A stretch of DNA of 64,000 nucleotides, taken from contig OZ231128.1 in assembly GCA_965153355.1 (NCBI GenBank), positions 26,350,001 to 26,414,000 of the forward strand, written 5' to 3'. Of the stretch, positions 61,499 through 64,000 are shown one piece after another (within the stretch, counting starts at the first letter, position 1; each line of letters begins with the position of its first letter). The position numbers and the translations under genes were made by a program. This DNA comes from Flaccisagitta enflata. Its lineage: Eukaryota; Chaetognatha; Sagittoidea; Aphragmophora. A model generated the notes under the pieces. It made no database searches, had not been told where the DNA came from, and saw only the letters and a program-made list of their open reading frames with translations.

Positions 61499-62449
61499 CA
61501 TTCCAAATTTTAACAGGACGGTCCGATTTTATCCAGTTTTCAGGTTGAAATCCGCTGCCTTGAGCCCTACCACTGCCTTGGCTGACTTCTACCGACTGTA
61601 TCAAACGCCACTAGTCAGAACTTATCTAAATATCTCATGTAGATGTGTCAAAATGCTCGATTTAATACATAAAATGATGCTGAAAACGAAGATTTTTTAT
61701 GTAACCTTGGTGAAACGTTTTAAATTTCTTGAAAAATTCTTCAGTAAAAGCGTTCAATAATGGCTAACTATGCTTTTTATAAGACAATAATGTCCTAAGG
61801 TTCACGACCGTGGAAAAAAAAAGTGCACCAAAACGCCAAAGTTGACAAAATTGCCGAAGGTTTGCATATATTGAGATGATTCAAAAATCCGCCATAAAAT
61901 TGGCAAAAAATATTAAAAATATTACTTATCAAATTATGGCATCAATAATCATTTCTCTGAGTTTGTCACTTGTCACTTTGATTGTGACGGCCGTCAGCTT
62001 TGCCCATGTCAAATATAACGGAAATCGGACAACTGGAAGTTTCATTTTTTCAGGCGTCGTTTTCCTTCGGTAATTATCACGGTTTCAACGTTTCGACGCT
62101 TTTTTTTTCTGTCCCATGTACGTCCGCTCATTGTATTCAGTGTGACAATATGTGATAGGACCTCAAAATATGTTGTCAGTTGCTTTTCGATAAAAGTTAG
62201 CATCTTGGGAGTGACTGAATCTTTTCTCGGGTTGGCTGGATCGTTTTTCAACCTAGTTTCATGAGGGAATTAAAGAAGCCTCGGAATTATCACGGTTTCA
62301 ACGTTTCGACGCTTGGGCGCTAAGTTCGAGATTATAACATGTAGGCACTAAAACAGCAATAAAAGGTAAAGTTATCATCAAATTTTGATAAAATTTGAAA
62401 CAGGAAGTCATGAGAATGTCATCTATCATCAAAACTAGATGTATTTGGA

Positions 62450-63030
62450 TACAAACGATACCTACTGGCTAAACTGGTTAAAACTGGCCAATATTAGGCC
62501 AGATAGGAGAAAAACTGAAATAATTCGGAAAATTCTTATCCGATTTGGTTGAAATTTGTTGTAGAGACTCACAAAGGTAAAACCCAGTATATGAATGCGG
62601 TTTCTAAGAATTCGGATGATACCTACTGCCAAAACTGGCCAAAAACTGGTCAAATTAAGCCAAATATGTAAACAAGGCCGGAGAAACGGCTACCCCAGTC
62701 GCGTGCGGGTAGGGCAGGGGCTGTATTTGAGGTCACTGGAGTATTTGGGCAGGAGCAGTATGGCCAAAATCCTCATAAACGCCGAAAAAGTAAAGTGTGA
62801 TGGATGAACGGATGGACGGACTGAAAAAGCGGGTTGTAGAGTCGCGTAGCACGCGACTAAAAAGTGGAATTGAAAAAGTCTTCATCCGATTTGGTTGAAA
62901 CTTGATGCAGACACTCACAATGGTAAAATATGAACATGAACATCACTTTAACAGGATAAGAATAATGCCTACTGGCCAAATTGGCTTAAAACCGGCTAAA
63001 AACAGGTCAAAATTGTCCCAGACATGAGGG
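62450..63030. repeat. Degenerate tandem ACTGGCCAAA units
   Basis: Three blocks share GATACCTACTGGC..AACTGG and ATCCGATTTGGTTGAAA then ACTCACAA.GGTAAAA. The middle block is interrupted by the element at 62690-62865. Confidence 0.6.
62690..62865 (+). mobile_element. Tract-plus-hairpin element, long copy
   Basis: ACGGCTACCCCAGTCGCGTG and GGGTAGGGCAGGGG at the start, then GGATGAACGGATGGACGGAC and GCGGGTTGTAGAGTCGCG closing in AGCACGCGACTAAAAAG. It is the reverse counterpart of 14828-15022 and is inserted in a tandem repeat, which supports mobility. Confidence 0.65.
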
Positions 63031-63415
63031 AAAGCAGAAAAACTTGGGTATTTGTCATCAATTACCTACCTACTTACCGTAAACACTGCAATTATGTGGT
63101 GAGAAATCTTAGAAATATTAAACTGATATTCACGAGCTTTAAATCATGCGTCACACAGTGAACATGCTGCATGATTTGTAACACATTATGTTTTGAATAA
63201 TTGGGCGCCAACCGCGTCAGAGATACCGCGCTCGAGTTTACCTATACGCTTTTTTATCCGCCACCTCTACCGGAAGTGGCAGATGAGACGCACAAGGTAT
63301 TTGATGCCAAAATGAGTTGCCCATTGGCGTTTTCAGGTTTTTCACTCGGCAATGAAGGCATAGTAGGATTTAGGGAATTCATAGTGGATTTTCTTAGATC
63401 ATTTTGAAAATTTAA

Positions 63416-63724
63416 CAGGGGTGTATAATGTTGAGTGGCATTTGATTTTATTTCCCCCCCCCCTGCATTTGATTTTCTTCCCCGCGATGCGTCCCGTCCC
63501 GTTACAAAATCACCCTCAAAGCTATAAAACAGTATATTTTAGGTTTTAATAGTGTTAAATTGTGTTGTAGTAATTACATTTTACCATTTGGTACTGCCAA
63601 AAGTGTTAAATCTTCAAAAAATTTATTTTTTCTTTTTTTCAAGCTTTTTATTTTTTTTCCCCATCTCCAAACCATTTGATTTTATTCCCCCCCCCCTGGG
63701 AAATACTCAACATTATACACGCCT
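63416..63724 (+). repeat. Poly-C element (copy 2)
   Basis: GGGGTGTATAATGTTGAGTG at the left and ACTCAACATTATACACGCC at the right form terminal inverted repeats of ~20 bp; both ends are followed inward by TTTGATTTTATTCCCCCC. A GCGATGCGTCCCG block matches the copy at 5905-6212. Confidence 0.65.
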
Positions 63725-63835
63725 GAAATTTAATGAAATACTTTTTTGCTAGCATCAAAAGATTTTTTTCGTTTTTCTTTTTTTTTCTTTTCACCAGTTT
63801 TCATATTTTATTTTTCATCTTGGTCTGGGTCTGTT

Positions 63836-64000
<165 letters not shown>

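Overview
The window is nuclear DNA of an invertebrate-type animal (metazoan). Every gene is a conserved animal housekeeping gene split by GT-AG introns, and introns and spacers are loaded with microsatellites, minisatellites and short non-autonomous transposons. The species cannot be fixed from the sequence. All exon joins were made by hand; in every gene model the reading frame is kept across each junction and each terminal exon ends in a stop.

Layout: 1-5737 is gene-poor and holds a 2 kb foldback element. On the minus strand lie PSME3/PA28-gamma (5738-9500) and, upstream of it, SERGEF (9935-12537). A divergent spacer (12538-14595) with four CCAAT boxes and a CRE follows. From there ten genes read on the plus strand: an OTU-domain protease (14596-25720), SMARCE1/BAF57 (26079-30740), RPS5 (31461-34946), mitoferrin (35466-39989), mitochondrial tryptophanyl-tRNA synthetase WARS2 (41106-46524), ATP synthase subunit c (46729-47544), SSR3/TRAP-gamma (48106-49190), cytosolic arginyl-tRNA synthetase RARS1 (49612-58522), RPS26 (58863-60409) and the first two exons of RPS11 (60956 onward, cut by the window edge or by a very long intron).

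The genes serve translation (RPS5, RPS26, RPS11, RARS1, WARS2), ER translocation (SSR3), mitochondrial energy and iron (ATP synthase c, mitoferrin), chromatin (SMARCE1), ubiquitin/proteasome biology (OTU protein, PSME3) and secretion (SERGEF). Gaps in the plus-strand run are short (204-1,116 bp), and most genes after the first have a 3' splice-acceptor-like site 16-98 nt before the ATG, so an operon-like, spliced-leader arrangement is possible.

The most notable signals are: three near-identical box C/D snoRNA candidates in introns of ATP synthase c, RARS1 and RPS26, with an 11-nt match to 28S rRNA; an 18-nt and a 12-nt microexon; a minisatellite built from the 5' splice site of its own host gene; an intron with 1.1 kb free of AG before its acceptor; and several families of foldback elements, one with GGGCAGCGGCCCC ends, one with a tetranucleotide tract plus terminal hairpin (Helentron-like layout), and a set of TA-flanked palindromes.
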